Below, one piece after another: positions 1-10,195 of a stretch of 64,000 nucleotides of DNA. The DNA is from Hexactinellida sp. DTS-2022. Its lineage: Eukaryota > Porifera > Hexactinellida. Location of the stretch: contig JAPNXP010000004.1 in the NCBI GenBank assembly GCA_028753945.1, positions 3,968,001 through 4,032,000 on the forward strand. The letters are read 5' to 3'. The notes under the pieces are model-generated. The model saw only the letters and a program-made list of their open reading frames with translations. It did not search any database and was not told where the DNA came from. The stretch's first letter is position 1. Each line of letters begins with the position of its first letter. The position numbers and the translations under genes are program-made.

Positions 1-71
1 GTACGGTTGGCAGGTATGACTACGATCCAGAATCCCCTCTCCATTCCTACAGCTCAGAGGTCGAACCGACT

Positions 72-1238
72 ATGTCCGGATACCTCTCCGATAACGAGGA
101 GTACTTCCTCCCCAAACATCGGGATCCAATAGACCAGAGGCGTTCCTGTAACGATCCCTCACGTGGTCTACGGGAAGCGGTAGCCTTGGCTAACCTAGTT
201 CCCTGTCCAACAGGCTCTATGCCTGACAGGACCTCCTTGGGGACAGCAGCTCAGGCTGACTCTGTGGCTCCCCGCACCCTCGGGCCAGACCCGACTTTGG
301 TGCAAGAGGCAGGAGCCTCAGATAATCTGAAAAATACCCTGCAGATAGTACAGGCACTCCAAGAGCTGCAGCAGTCAGTAGCTGATATAAAAAATCAGCT
401 TACTTCACCGACGACCAGTCAACAGATGACCCAAGCAGCCGGGGATCTTTCCCTCGCGCCAGGAGAAAGTAGTGGCACGCTTCCTAGCAGCCATCTGTTT
501 GACCCCAGTGGTCTCTTAGGGGACAAGTTCTTCTCAGGAGCCCCCGACACTGTATGAGAGTATCTCACAAAGTACTTCTTACAACCCTTGAACTCCCAGC
601 TCACTTCTGAGATGGCTAAGCAGTTCAAAAGGCCTGACGTTCCTGTAATGAGGGTCCATAAACTAGACAATCTGTTTCAACGGAAAGATCTAATCTTTAT
701 GAAGGCTCGCGACCAAACCCTCAAAGAGATACATAAAGACCTGCTACCTGCAGTCGGTCCAGTCGCTGAGTTGCTAGCGAAGCTGACAGACGGCCAAGTT
801 GTCGAACCTAACAAGGTAATAGAGTACGTTTCGGCAACCCTCATTCTCATGGGATCAAGCGCTGCCAGAATACTGACCGCCCGAAGGAAAAATGCAATTA
901 GGGAACTTAACCCTTCGCTAGTGACCGAGGTAGGCACTCTACCTCACGACAACGAGTCCAATATGGTATTTGGCCCTGCAAACCTAAAACTCCTAACAGA
1001 GATTCAAAAGGAAAAGGCTCAAGTAGACAGGCTGGTAGATCGCCCAGCTAAGAAGCCTAAATTTACCAACAGCCAGTACAACTCTAAGTCTACTGGACCC
1101 AAACCGAACCAGTTTTTTCGGAGGGGCCCCACTGGAGGATCGGGCTTCAGTGGGGCCGACCAAGGGAAACCCCGACAATACCCTGCGAAACCCTTCAAAC
1201 CGAGCCCGTCGGGCCCATTCAAACGCCAGAGCTATTGA
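72..1238 (+). pseudogene. gag-like ORF1 of DIRS-like element
   Basis: One reading frame runs from 72 to 1238 with a single in-frame TGA at 555-557, so it reads as two pieces of 161 and 216 residues. The N-terminal half is polar and has a Leu/Gln-rich stretch (LQIVQALQELQQSVADIKNQL, about residues 88-108) that could form a coiled coil. The C-terminal half ends in a basic tail rich in Lys, Pro, Gly and Phe (FFRRGPTGGSGF and similar), as in nucleic-acid-binding capsid proteins of DIRS and Ngaro elements. No CCHC zinc knuckle is visible. The stop codon and the missing downstream half indicate a dead copy. Confidence 0.65.
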
Positions 1239-1715
1239 AGTATCTGGGAGCTATGAACCCCCCCCTGGCCCCGCCCTCACCAACGGGCCGCCTTCCTCTA
1301 TACATACACAACTGGGAACTCCTTCACCCAGACCCCTTTGTAATTCAGTGTGTGAAGGGGCTACAATTGCCCCTTTCACAAGTTATAACAAAATCTCATA
1401 TCAAGCCCCTGCCAGTCTCACTAGAGACACATCAACCTATCGAGGAGGAAATAACACGCCTCCTCCGCATTGGAGCAATCGAGGTAACTCAATCACCCCA
1501 CTTCACCAGCCCAATCTTTGTCCGCAAAAAAACATCCGGACAGTGACGGCTCATACTCAACCTAAAAAAACTAAACTTGTATCTACCGCCATGCCACTTC
1601 AAAATGGAGGGCTTACACTGCGTCCAGTATGTAGTGACTCCTGGCGCGTACATGAGCAAAGTAGACCTGAAGGACGCCTACCTCACGATTGCTTTCAGCA
1701 CTCAATGTATAATGG
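1235..1715 (+). pseudogene. Reverse transcriptase N-terminal fragment, DIRS-like
   Basis: The frame overlaps the end of ORF1 by a few bases and is shifted relative to it. It encodes GRLPLYIHNWELLHPDPFVI, then IEEEITRLLRIGAIEV, then a premature TGA at 1544-1546 exactly where the family has Trp (SGxW-RLILNLKKLN), probably a TGG-to-TGA change. The frame then continues with HFKMEGL and RT motif A, VDLKDAYLTIAF, where the Asp is a predicted catalytic residue. It ends at the palindrome unit, before the YxDD motif, so it cannot encode an active enzyme. Confidence 0.75.
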
Positions 1716-1720
1716 TGTTA

Positions 1721-1822
1721 GAACTGGGCCACTATACTATAGTATAGTCAGCACAGTAATAATAAAGGCAGTGATTTCAATACTGGGCCACTAGACTAAA
1801 GTATAGTCGGCACAGTAAAAAT
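1721..1822 (+). repeat. TATA palindrome units (2 copies, second degenerate)
   Basis: The first copy has the perfect 18-bp palindrome ACTATACTATAGTATAGT at 1731-1748, flanked by CTGGGCC on one side and CAGCACAGT on the other. The second copy at 1789-1806 is degenerate (CACTAGACTAAAGTATAGTC). They sit directly on the broken end of the DIRS-like element. Confidence 0.85.
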
Positions 1823-2540
1823 TAACAGAGTTTATATTAACTACCAAAGCATTATTGTTCTTGCTGGTACTAGTCATGCAACCAATCATTATAATAATAG
1901 GGGATAGGGCATCCCATACTACTAAGTAATTTAGCTATAATATTATATTATACTTGCCGCTACGCTTTCTCAGTTGCTTCTAGACCTGTAATACCCACAC
2001 AACTACCGCAAAGCGGTGGTTGTGTGGTACTAATCACAACAACTCTCGTTATTAGTGTGCAGTTGTTCCAGATACAATAACCTTCCATTATTGATCACAA
2101 TCTCATACAGGCTCGAGCAAGCCAATTATTATTGGTGCGGCGAATGACGTCGAGTTATTGAATCTCAGTGTGACTTAAAATGTTACCCGAATATTGATGC
2201 GGCTACCTAAAAGATTGTTGTAGTCAAACCCGCACCTGCTCCTGCGGGCCTGTCATATATACTATGTGAATATTTTGACGAGTGTGAAGTTAGCAGCGAA
2301 ATTATGCAGCAAATAGTGAGCAGTGTTTAACCAATAGTATCTCGTTAACAAATTTGTTGAACAGGTTAGTGACATGTGAAATATTCCCTAAATGAAATTT
2401 AAAACTTATAACTCAACACGTGATCTGTTGATGACTTTGCAAAGATTCATAATTTTTAATTTTGTATTATGAAAATCTGTTAAAACTGTATATTAATGTT
2501 CCTGAATCAATTTAAGTTAGGCCACATAAAATAAATTACT
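1823..2540. other. Unassigned A+T-rich spacer with one strong hairpin
   Basis: No coding signal is recognised. The one clear structure is an imperfect stem-loop at about 1992-2029, with arms pairing ACACAAC and ACCGC around an AAA loop and only a bulge and one mismatch. Its apex (CCGCAAAGCGG) resembles the small hairpins at 10.88 kb and 21.56 kb. Confidence 0.5.
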
Positions 2541-2641
2541 TGTTTATCATCCATATTTTTCGAGAAAATTGGGTCGGCGGAAGGGATTTTATTTATTTTT
2601 TTATTTCAATTAATATGCAAATAACATCATCCTATGCCAAA

Positions 2642-2760
2642 AATCCAAAATTACAGCCTGCGCCGACAGCATGTTCCTTTGGTGGCACTATATTTTTGTG
2701 TTGTTTATTGATAGTGCCTCCAAAGGAACATGCTGTAGGCGCAGGCTGCAATTTTGGATT
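2642..2760 (+). repeat. Hairpin repeat copy 1
   Basis: The ~50-nt arms flank a T/G-rich loop. The arms read GCCTGCGCCGACAGCATG and CATGCTGTAGGCGCAGGC. This is the only forward copy in which both arms carry the CGCC/GGCG change and both have the ACAGC spacing, so the arms are almost perfectly matched. Confidence 0.85.
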
Positions 2761-3483
2761 TTTTTTCGCCAAGTCATCAACGTCCAAGGTGTGAAGAAGC
2801 ATTTGTTATTTAGTCCGAGTCACAAGGAACGGTAGATAAATTTGAAGTTTGTTTCTATCATAAACCATCTAGAGTTTAATGCCATTCATTCATTATGTAT
2901 TGATAATAAATTATATTATTAGTTATATATTTTAGCAATGTTATCCACGGTTGGTTGAGTTGAGTCAACAAATTCCTTATATTATATTATTATATTTAAT
3001 CCATTGTATAGTAATACTACAATTAAATAGAAGCCAGCTGGAATTTATAAGTTAAATCAATTTAATTATTGCAAGTTGAAACAATAGTGAAAGATTTAAC
3101 AAGTTAAATCAATATAAATATTACAAGTTGAAACAATGGAATTAGATTTCACAGTTTTACAGTAATTGAAGTGTGAGTAAACAAAGAAATTTCAACCCCT
3201 ATTTATGGCAGAAATTAAACCCTTTATTGAAAATTTTCTTCTCCCATCAGACGCAGAATTTTATGGTGAATCCAAATATGAAATAAGATTTGGGGTTTAT
3301 AAAAACATATTTTGAGTTATGGACCAGACAAATTTTAAAAGGTGTTAAAGATGTGTCCAAAATTTGTTAATCAAAAATCGTAACCCCAGGTGCAAATTAG
3401 ACGGTCCCATCGCACCTACATGACTACTTTCAGCCCATCAACAATAAAGCTCTGGCCCGGGCACCGTCTACGGAGAAAAAAAA

Positions 3484-3602
3484 AATCCAAAATTGCAGCC
3501 TGTGCCGACGCATATTCCTTTGGTGGCACTATATTTTGGTGGTGGTTTATTGATAGTGCCTCCAAAGGAACATGCTGTCGGCACAGTCTGCAATTTTGGA
3601 TT
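3484..3602 (+). repeat. Hairpin repeat copy 2
   Basis: The 5' arm has GCAGCCTGTGCC and the 3' arm GGCACAGTCTGC, giving one mismatch in the stem. The 5' arm also carries CATATTCC where other copies have CATGTTCC. Confidence 0.85.
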
Positions 3603-4339
3603 TTTTTTCGCCCAGTCATCAACGCCTCAAGGTGTCAAAAACCATTTGTTAATTGGTCCGAGTCACAAGGAATGGTAGATAAATTTGAAGTTTATTTCTA
3701 CCGTAAACCATCTTTAGTTTACTGCCATTCATTCATTATATATTGACAATAAGTTATATTAATAGTTATTTATTTTAGCAATGTTATCCATGGTTGGTTG
3801 AGTTGAGTCAACAAATTCCTTGTATTATATTATTTTAATTAATCCATTGTATAGTAATACTAGAATTAAATAGAAGCCAGCTGGAATTTATAAGCTAAAT
3901 CAATATAATTATCGCAAGTTGAATCACTAGAGTAGGATTTAACAAATTAAATCAATATAATTATTACAAGTTGAAACAATGGAATTAGATTTCACAGTTT
4001 TATTGAAATTGAAGTGTGAGTAAACAAAGAAATTTCAACCCCCATTAATGGCAGAAATTAAACCAATTTTAACAAATTTTCTTCTCCCATCAGACGCGGA
4101 ATTTTAAGATGAATCTAAATATGAAATAAAATTTGGGATTTAGTAAAACATTTTTTGAGTTATGGACCAGACAAATTTTGAAAGGTGTTAAAGATGTGTC
4201 AAAAATTTGTTAATACAAAATCGTAACCCCAGGTGCAAATTAGACGTCGACTCCGAATCTACATGCCAAGTTTCAGCCCTCTATGTATATATGTGTGCCC
4301 AGGGCACCGTCTACGGAGAAAGAATAATAATATACAATA

Positions 4340-4540
4340 AAGGCAGTAAGATTAGTACTGGGCCACTATACTATAGTATAGTCGGCACAGTAATAATAAA
4401 AATAATAAAGGCAGTGATTCTAATACTGGGCCACTATACTATAGTATAGTCGGCACAGTAAAAATAATAAAAATAATAAAGGCAGTGATTCCAATGCTGG
4501 GCCACTATACTATAGTATAGTCGGCACAGTAATAATAAGA
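4340..4540 (+). repeat. TATA palindrome units (3 copies)
   Basis: The 18-bp palindromes lie at 4365-4382, 4433-4450 and 4504-4521, separated by AATAAAGGCAGTGATTC-type spacers and AAT runs. The unit length is about 60-70 bp. Confidence 0.9.
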
Positions 4541-4544
4541 GTTG

Positions 4545-5455
4545 ACTGAATTAGACCGAAAATCTAGGCTGAAAATCTGATTTTCTAAGACTGGAATAAG
4601 ACCGAATGGAATAAGACCGAAAAAAAATCAGGACTGGAATAAGACCGAATGGAATAAGACCGAAAATAATGAGTACTGGAATAAGACCGAATGGAATAAG
4701 ACCGAAAAAAAATCAATACTGGAATAAGACCGAATGGAATAAGACCGAAAAAAAATCAGTACTGGAATAAGACCGAAAGGAAATAAGTACTGGAATACGA
4801 CCGAAAGGAAATAAGTACTGGAATAAGACCGAATGGAATAAGACCGAAAAAAAATCAGTACTGGAATAAGACCGAATAATATAAGGACTACTCTGAAATA
4901 CGTATCTATTGGTAAGAATAAAAGTGAAACCTCGACTTTCTAAGCGTGAATTATGGTTCATTGAGAAAACACCCGACTATGTGATTAATGGAGAAAATAC
5001 TCGCCTTTTTAAGTGTGATATATGTATCATGGAGAAAACACTGGCCACTCTAATTGTCTTTTATGGAGAATGGTTAAAACGCTCGCCTTTCTAAGTGTCT
5101 AATATTGATCAGGGTGAAAAGCAGCCCTTATATTTTTTCGGTCTTATTCCAGTATTGATTTTTTTTCGGTCTTATTCCATTCGGTCTTATTCCAGTACTG
5201 ATTTTTTTTCGGTCTTATTCCATTCGGTCTTATTCCAGTACTGATTTTTTTTCGGTCTTATTCCATTCGGTCTTATTCCAGTATTGATTTTTTTCGGTCT
5301 TATTCCATTCGGTCTTATTCCAGTACTGATTTTTTTTCGGTCTTATTCCATTCGGTCTTATTCCAGTACTGATTTCCTTTCGGTCTTATTCCATTCGGTC
5401 TTATTCCAGTACTGATTTTTTTTCGGTCTTATTCCATTCGGTCTTATTCAGGTTT
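4545..5455. repeat. Inverted 43-bp minisatellite element
   Basis: The left half (about 4555-4880) repeats GGAATAAGACCGAATGGAAT followed by an A run and a TCAGTACT-like spacer. The right half (about 5135-5455) repeats the reverse complement, TCGGTCTTATTCCATTCGG. The outer ends CTGAATTAGACCGAA and TTCGGTCTTATTCAG are inverted repeats of each other. The centre (4890-5130) contains three or four copies of a ~55-65-bp repeat around ATGGAGAAAACACTCGCC. The structure is that of a foldback element; no target duplication was found. Confidence 0.75.
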
Positions 5456-5461
5456 CCCAAT

Positions 5462-5665
5462 AATAATAAAGGCAGTGATTCCAATACTGGGCCACTATAC
5501 TATAGTATAGTCGGCACAGTAATAATAATAAAGGCAGTGATTCCAATACTGGGCCACTATACTATAGTATAGTCGGCACAGTAATAAAAATAATAATAAT
5601 AATAAAAATAATAAAGGCAGTGATTCTAATACTGGGCCACTATACTATAGTATAGTCGGCACAGT
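5462..5665 (+). repeat. TATA palindrome units (3 copies)
   Basis: The palindromes lie at 5494-5511, 5556-5573 and 5639-5656. AAT trinucleotide runs of different lengths separate them, which suggests slippage between units. Confidence 0.9.
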
Positions 5666-5679
5666 AAGAATAATAAAAA

Positions 5680-5798
5680 AATCCAAAATTGCAGCCTGTG
5701 CCGACGCATGTTCCTTTGGTGGCACTATATTTTGATGGTGGTTTATTGATAGTGCCTCCAATGGAACATGCTCTCGGCACAGGCCGCAATTTTGGATT
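5680..5798 (+). repeat. Hairpin repeat copy 3
   Basis: The arms read GCAGCCTGTGCC and GGCACAGGCCGC, with one mismatch. The 3' arm has CCAATGGAAC rather than CCAAAGGAAC, and GCTCTCGG rather than GCTGTCGG. Confidence 0.85.
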
Positions 5799-6793
5799 TT
5801 TTTTCGCAATGTCCTAGTCATCATCACTACAAAGGTGTTAAATTATTTCAGAAAGGTGTTTCAGAAGGTTACGACCCTTAGAGTGGTGGAAGTTTCGTTT
5901 TAGCTCACTTCATTTCAGAGTTATTCAAGTTTTTAGTCAATGTAATAGGTGAAGACTCAGCATTTTTTATGTCTGTGTTTGGTCATCACCCAACACCAAC
6001 CAACCCATTTTAAATATAGATTTCTCAAAATTGTGAAAACACCTTTTTTACGATGTCATCAACACCTCAAGGTGTCAAGACACATTTGTAGTGGTGCTAC
6101 GTGGCATAAGGATCAATTGATAAATTGGAAGTTTGTCTCTATCTTGTATAATCTCTGAGATAAATGAAATTTAGATAATTAGTTAAAATATTTAAATGAT
6201 CTATTAATTATTTAACACCATTATTATGTACAACAAAATAAATTAAGTTCAATTATTTGCAATAATTATTCATCTAAATTGAATTGAATTATAATATTTG
6301 AATTCAGCGCAATCGATAACCCCAATAATCTATTTGGAACCATCTCTATAAGTTAAACACAGAGCGAATTAATTCGAATTAAATAAGCCATGTAGGTATC
6401 CATTGTGCAAGAATATTCTAAGCAGAAGTAAATATAATCACATAATCTGTCTTTGTTATGGAATGTAGAATCTTAGTTTTCAATTGGAAAATAGAAGACT
6501 ACTCGGTTTCACAAGTCGAATCAATATAATTATCACAAGTTGAAACAATAGAATTAGATTTAACACTTTCAATAGAACTGAAGTGTTAGTAAACAAATGA
6601 AATTTGCAATTCAATTGTGGCACAAATGAAGCGGAATTTGAAAATTCGTGCGCTGTAAAAAGGTGTAGAATTTAATTCTCAATCGAATACATATAAATTG
6701 AATATTCGCGCACCATTTATTGTTCCTTTTCTAAAATTAAACAGGTGTAAAAATGTGTCCAAAAAAATGTAATCAAAAATCGTGACCCCAGGT

Positions 6794-7216
6794 CAGAGTG
6801 GACCATGGGTCAACATTGGTGACCCATGACCCATCTGACCCATCCCATTTCTGACCCATGACCCATGACCCATCGAGTGACCCATTGACCCATCACACAA
6901 TTTTAAATATCTAAATACTATAGTGTAACATTAACAGAATAACAGAATAACCGTTTAAATTACCTCAACAAACCTACTTGTTGCAATGTCGAATACGTTT
7001 AGTATTTCAATGCACATCAATGTTATAATAATATTGATGATGATGAGTGAAACGTATTTTAACTGAAGATTAGATTGAAATTCCACATGGGTCATGGGTC
7101 ATGGGTCACGGAGCCGTGACCCATGACCCATCTGACCCATCGATTTAGGTGACCCATCGATTTAGGTGACCCATCTGACCCATGACCCATGACCCATCGA
7201 CCCATGGTCCACTCTG
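6794..7216. mobile_element. hAT-type MITE, 423 bp, TSD CCCCAGGT
   Basis: Terminal inverted repeats begin CAGAGTGGACCATGGGTC and end with its complement. The 8-bp duplication CCCCAGGT lies at 6786-6793 and 7217-7224. The interior is rich in TGACCCATGACCCAT tandem motifs. A longer relative with the same termini lies at 14448-15791. Confidence 0.9.
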
Positions 7217-7327
7217 CCCCAGGTGCACATCTGTAACCCATGAGACACCTGTCCTGAAAATTTTAGTTCTTAGTTAATAAAACTCTGTTCTGTGGACGAT
7301 CTACGGACTATTAATAACAATAATAAA

Positions 7328-7444
7328 AATCCAAAATTGCCGCTGTGCCGACGCATGTTCCTTTGGTGGCAATATATTTTGGTGGTGTTTTATTGATAGT
7401 GCCTCCAAAGGAATATGCTGTCTTCACAGCTGCAATTTTGGATT
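7328..7444 (+). repeat. Hairpin repeat copy 4
   Basis: The short-arm form has GCCGCTGTGCC in the 5' arm and a decayed 3' arm (TCTTCACAGCTGC). Confidence 0.8.
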
Positions 7445-8107
7445 TTTTTCGCCATGTCATGAACGCCTCATGGTGTTTAGACTCATTTAACAAGGAGTTA
7501 CGGGACTAAGGAACTATTGTTGAATTTGAAGTTTATTTCTATCTTAAACCATCTTGAATTTATTGCCATTGATTATGTATAGATAATAAATAATATAAAT
7601 ATTTAAGTATTTTAGCAATGTTATCCAAGGTGAGTTTAAATTCAACAAATTCCTTATTTAATTAAATTTAATTTGATTCAATCCATTGTATTGTATAAGA
7701 CTATAAGTCAATTAAATAGAAGCCAGCTCGAATTCACAAGTTAAATCAATTTAATTATCGCAAGTTGAAACAATAGTGAAAGATTTAATAAGTTAAATCT
7801 TCTTACTCTCGACCAATTAAATTACAGCCTCGGTTAGGCATTCTATATGCACACCAACAATTGATAGAAATCCTTTTATACTAATTGGATGCTAGCTGCT
7901 AATTCATACTGGGACAACCCTCGAATTTAATTGGCTAAGCCATAATTGGATTAAATAGGTGTTAAAATTATTTTATCATAAATGGTAACCCCAGGTGCAA
8001 ATTAGAAGGGCACTCCGCACCTACATGCCAAGTTTCAGCTCTCTATATATAAAGGTGTGCCCAGGGGACCGTCTACGGAGAAAAAAATAAATAATAATAA
8101 TAATAAT

Positions 8108-8225
8108 ATTAAAGGCAGTAAGATTAGAACTGGGCCACTATACTATAGTATAGTCGGCACAGTAATAATAAAGGCAGTGATTCCAATACTGGGCCACTAT
8201 ACTATAGTATAGTCGGCACAGTAAA
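8108..8225 (+). repeat. TATA palindrome units (2 copies)
   Basis: The palindromes lie at 8137-8154 and 8196-8213, immediately after an end module that finishes CCGTCTACGGAG. Confidence 0.9.
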
Positions 8226-8460
8226 AATAAATATTAATATTTAATTTAATCAGAAAATAACATGACAATGCCCAAATAATTAAAATAATGCTGTAAAATA
8301 TAGGACTTATTAAAAATTCAGGCATATTAGGTACTTTACACAAGTTTATAGTTTATATTTTGTCGATTATGTTCATAAGATGATAATAAAATAGATCCGG
8401 ATTGTAAATTGGGGCGGGCGGGGATGATAAACAATTTATTTACTTTATACGGCCTTATAA
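8226..8460. other. Unassigned spacer between opposed repeat blocks
   Basis: This A+T-rich sequence contains no recognised element or coding frame. It separates forward palindromes on the left from a reversed palindrome on the right, so it sits at an orientation switch of the array. Confidence 0.5.
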
Positions 8461-9058
8461 TAATACTGTGCCGACTATACTATAGTATAGTGGCCCAGTT
8501 CTAATTTTAGTGCTCTTCTCTTAGTGCTTTGGTATATTATTGGTCCGTAGATCCTCCACAGAACAGAGTTTTATTAACTAAGAACTGAAATTTTCAGGAC
8601 AGGTGTCTTATGAGTTACAGATGTGCACCTGGGGTCACGATTTTTTATTACATTCTTTTGGACACATTTTACACCTGTTTAATGTTACAAGAGGAACGAT
8701 AAATAGTGCCCGAATATTCAATATATATGCATTCGACAGAGAATTAAATTCTACACCTTGTCACAGTGAACGAATTTTCAAATTGGGTTTAGTTTGTGCC
8801 ACAATTGAGTTGCAAATTCCCTTTGTTTACTAACACTTCAGTTCAATTGAAAGTGATAAATCAATTCTATTGTTTCAACTTGTAATAATTATATTGATTC
8901 ACTTGTGAGATCGAGTAGGCTTCTATTTTCTAATTGAAAAATATGATTACATTCCATAACGACAGATTATGTGATTATAATTAATTCTGAGAGAATATTC
9001 TTGCACAATGGATACACTGACATAATTAATTTACTCTGTGTTTAACTTATAGAGACGG

Positions 9059-9425
9059 TGTCGGAGTGCCAGCGGTCCCCCCGTGTCAGATGTCCCCCCG
9101 GACATGTAGCCCTAGGGTCAGATGCCCCCCCTCAGGGTTAGATGTCCCCCAATCGGACTACTTTAAATGTAGAATATGAAACTATATAGTGATTTGCATT
9201 GTGAAATTTATTGTTCTGGGACCCTAGTGTGAGGTTTCTGAGGGGAGACATCTGACCCTGAGGGGGACAGCTGACACGGGCCACAGGTCCGGGGAGACAG
9301 CTGACACTAGGGCCACTGGTCCGGGGGTACATCTGACACTAGGGACACAGGTCCGGGGGGACAGCTGGCCCTAGTGCAATAGATCCGGGGGACATTATTT
9401 GGGGGGGACCGCTGGCACTATGACA
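9059..9425. mobile_element. C/G-run-rich TIR element, 367 bp, 4-bp TSD ACGG
   Basis: The ends TGTCGGAGTGCCAGCGGTCC and its near-complement (two mismatches) bound a body of CCCCC/GGGGG blocks with repeated TCAGATGTCCCCC motifs. Comparison with the uninterrupted repeat (GACGGTTCCAATTGGATTAT, reverse of about 38.55 kb) places the insertion exactly, with ACGG at 9055-9058 and 9426-9429. The superfamily is not recognised. Confidence 0.8.
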
Positions 9426-9502
9426 ACGGTTCCAATTAGATTATTGGGGTTATCGAGTGCGCTGAATTCAAATATTATAGTGAAATTCAATGAAATTTAA
9501 AA

Positions 9503-9621
9503 AATCCAAAATTTCAGCCTGTGCCGACGCATGTTCCTTTGGTGGCACTATATTTTGATGGTGGTTTATTAATAGTGCCTCCAAAGGAACATGCTGTCGG
9601 CACAGGCTGCAATTTTGGATT
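9503..9621 (+). repeat. Hairpin repeat copy 5
   Basis: The arms read TTTCAGCCTGTGCCG and CGGCACAGGCTGCAA and are matched except for one base. Confidence 0.85.
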
Positions 9622-10072
9622 TTTTTATATTTGTTTTCATATCATGTTCACAATTTGATATCGGTGCTAAATTATTAATAAATTAATTGAATATTTATGC
9701 TAATTAGCTAAATTTCATTAACTCAGAAATTATATAAGATTGAAACAAACTTTCAATTAATCAATTGATCCTTATGCCAAGTACCACCTATACAAGTGAG
9801 TCTTGACACCTTGAGGTGATGATGACATGGTAAAAAAAAGTAATTTACAATTTTGTGAATTAAATTTTTCGAATGGTTTGGTTGTTGTTGGGTGAACACA
9901 ACACGCACATAAAAGATGCTAACTCATCACCTATTATCTTCTACTGAAACTTGAATATCTCTAAAATGAAGTGAGCTAAATGGAAACTTCCACCATTTTA
10001 AGGGTCGTTGCCTTCTGAAACACCTTTCTGAAATAATTTAACACCTTCATAGTGATGATGAAATGGCGCAAA

Positions 10073-10190
10073 AATCCAAAATTGCAGCTGTGCCGATTAT
10101 CCTTGGAGGCACTATAAATTACCCAACCAGCAGCCACCAAAGATAGTGCCACCAAAGGGAAATGCGTCGGCACAGCTGCAATTTTGGATT
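10073..10190 (-). repeat. Hairpin repeat copy 6
   Basis: This is the short-arm form, with GCAGCTGTGCC and GGCACAGCTGC exactly complementary. Both arms lack the same C present in the GCCTG form. Part of the arm next to the loop is decayed (GATTATCCTTGG). Confidence 0.85.
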
Positions 10191-10195
10191 TTTTA

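Larger units (their letters stand above)
1..1725 (+). mobile_element. DIRS-like retrotransposon, 5' fragment, decayed
   Basis: Two consecutive coding segments have the order typical of DIRS-type tyrosine-recombinase retrotransposons: a gag-like ORF1 with a basic, Gly/Pro/Lys-rich tail, then an overlapping frame that enters a reverse transcriptase. Homology stops at about 1715-1725, where a TATA-rich palindrome unit begins, so the rest of the RT, RNase H, methyltransferase and tyrosine recombinase are missing. The 5' end lies outside the window. The DIRS assignment rests on the RT wording (HFKMEGL, VDLKDAYLTIA) and on ORF order; no recombinase is visible to confirm it. Confidence 0.7.
2541..4320 (+). 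repeat. Array repeat units, forward block A
   Basis: This block carries the array unit in forward orientation. In order the unit has a hairpin, a TCGCCAAGTCATCAACG junction, an A+T-rich body with two ~52-bp subrepeats built on AAGTTGAA and AAATCAATATAATTAT, then the conserved end module from CCCCAGGTGCAAATTAGACG to CACCGTCTACGGAGA. Within the end module AGACGGT and ACCGTCT form an inverted repeat. Two units are visible, with end modules near 3385 and 4227. Confidence 0.8.
5680..8095 (+). repeat. Array repeat units, forward block B (long variant)
   Basis: This block contains the longer unit type. After the hairpin come GTCATCATCACTACAAAGGTG, a segment with GACTCAGCATTTTTTATG and a GGTCATCACC palindrome, the CACTCGATAACCCC-like segment, and then the common AAGTTGAA subrepeats. 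A second end-module type near 7215-7310 has CCCCAGGTGCACATCTGTAAC in place of GCAAATTAGACGG. A hAT-type MITE (6794-7216) is inserted in its CCCCAGGT. Confidence 0.75.
8461..10195 (-). repeat. Array repeat units, reversed block C
   Basis: A reversed palindrome (8474-8491) is followed by the second end-module type in reverse (CCTCCACAGAACAGAGTTTT, GTGCACCTGGGGTCACG), the long body in reverse, and two hairpin copies. A 367-bp insertion interrupts the body at 9059-9425. The hairpin at 9503-9621 is in forward orientation, so a further local inversion junction lies near 9495. Confidence 0.75.

Noticed and set aside
555-557. Programmed readthrough of the TGA in the DIRS-like ORF1
   Set aside because: A second nonsense change in the RT and the missing 3' half point to decay rather than a regulated stop.
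3390-3746. Recurrent peptide-like frames such as ACADACSFGGTIF and QHVPLEALSIN in many places of 2.5-10 kb and 34-64 kb
   Set aside because: They are translations of the hairpin repeat and its flanks, appear in both strands and several frames, and vary with copy-specific indels. No start, splice or codon signal supports a gene.
4560-5455. Regularly spaced repeats that could suggest a CRISPR array
   Set aside because: The host is eukaryotic, the spacers are not unique, the arrays are inverted about a centre, and no cas genes exist.
8603-8833. Open frame starting MSYELQMCTWGHDF, repeated at 16320-16595
   Set aside because: Both are translations of the second end-module type and adjoining repeat body; the match between them reflects the repeat, not a protein family.
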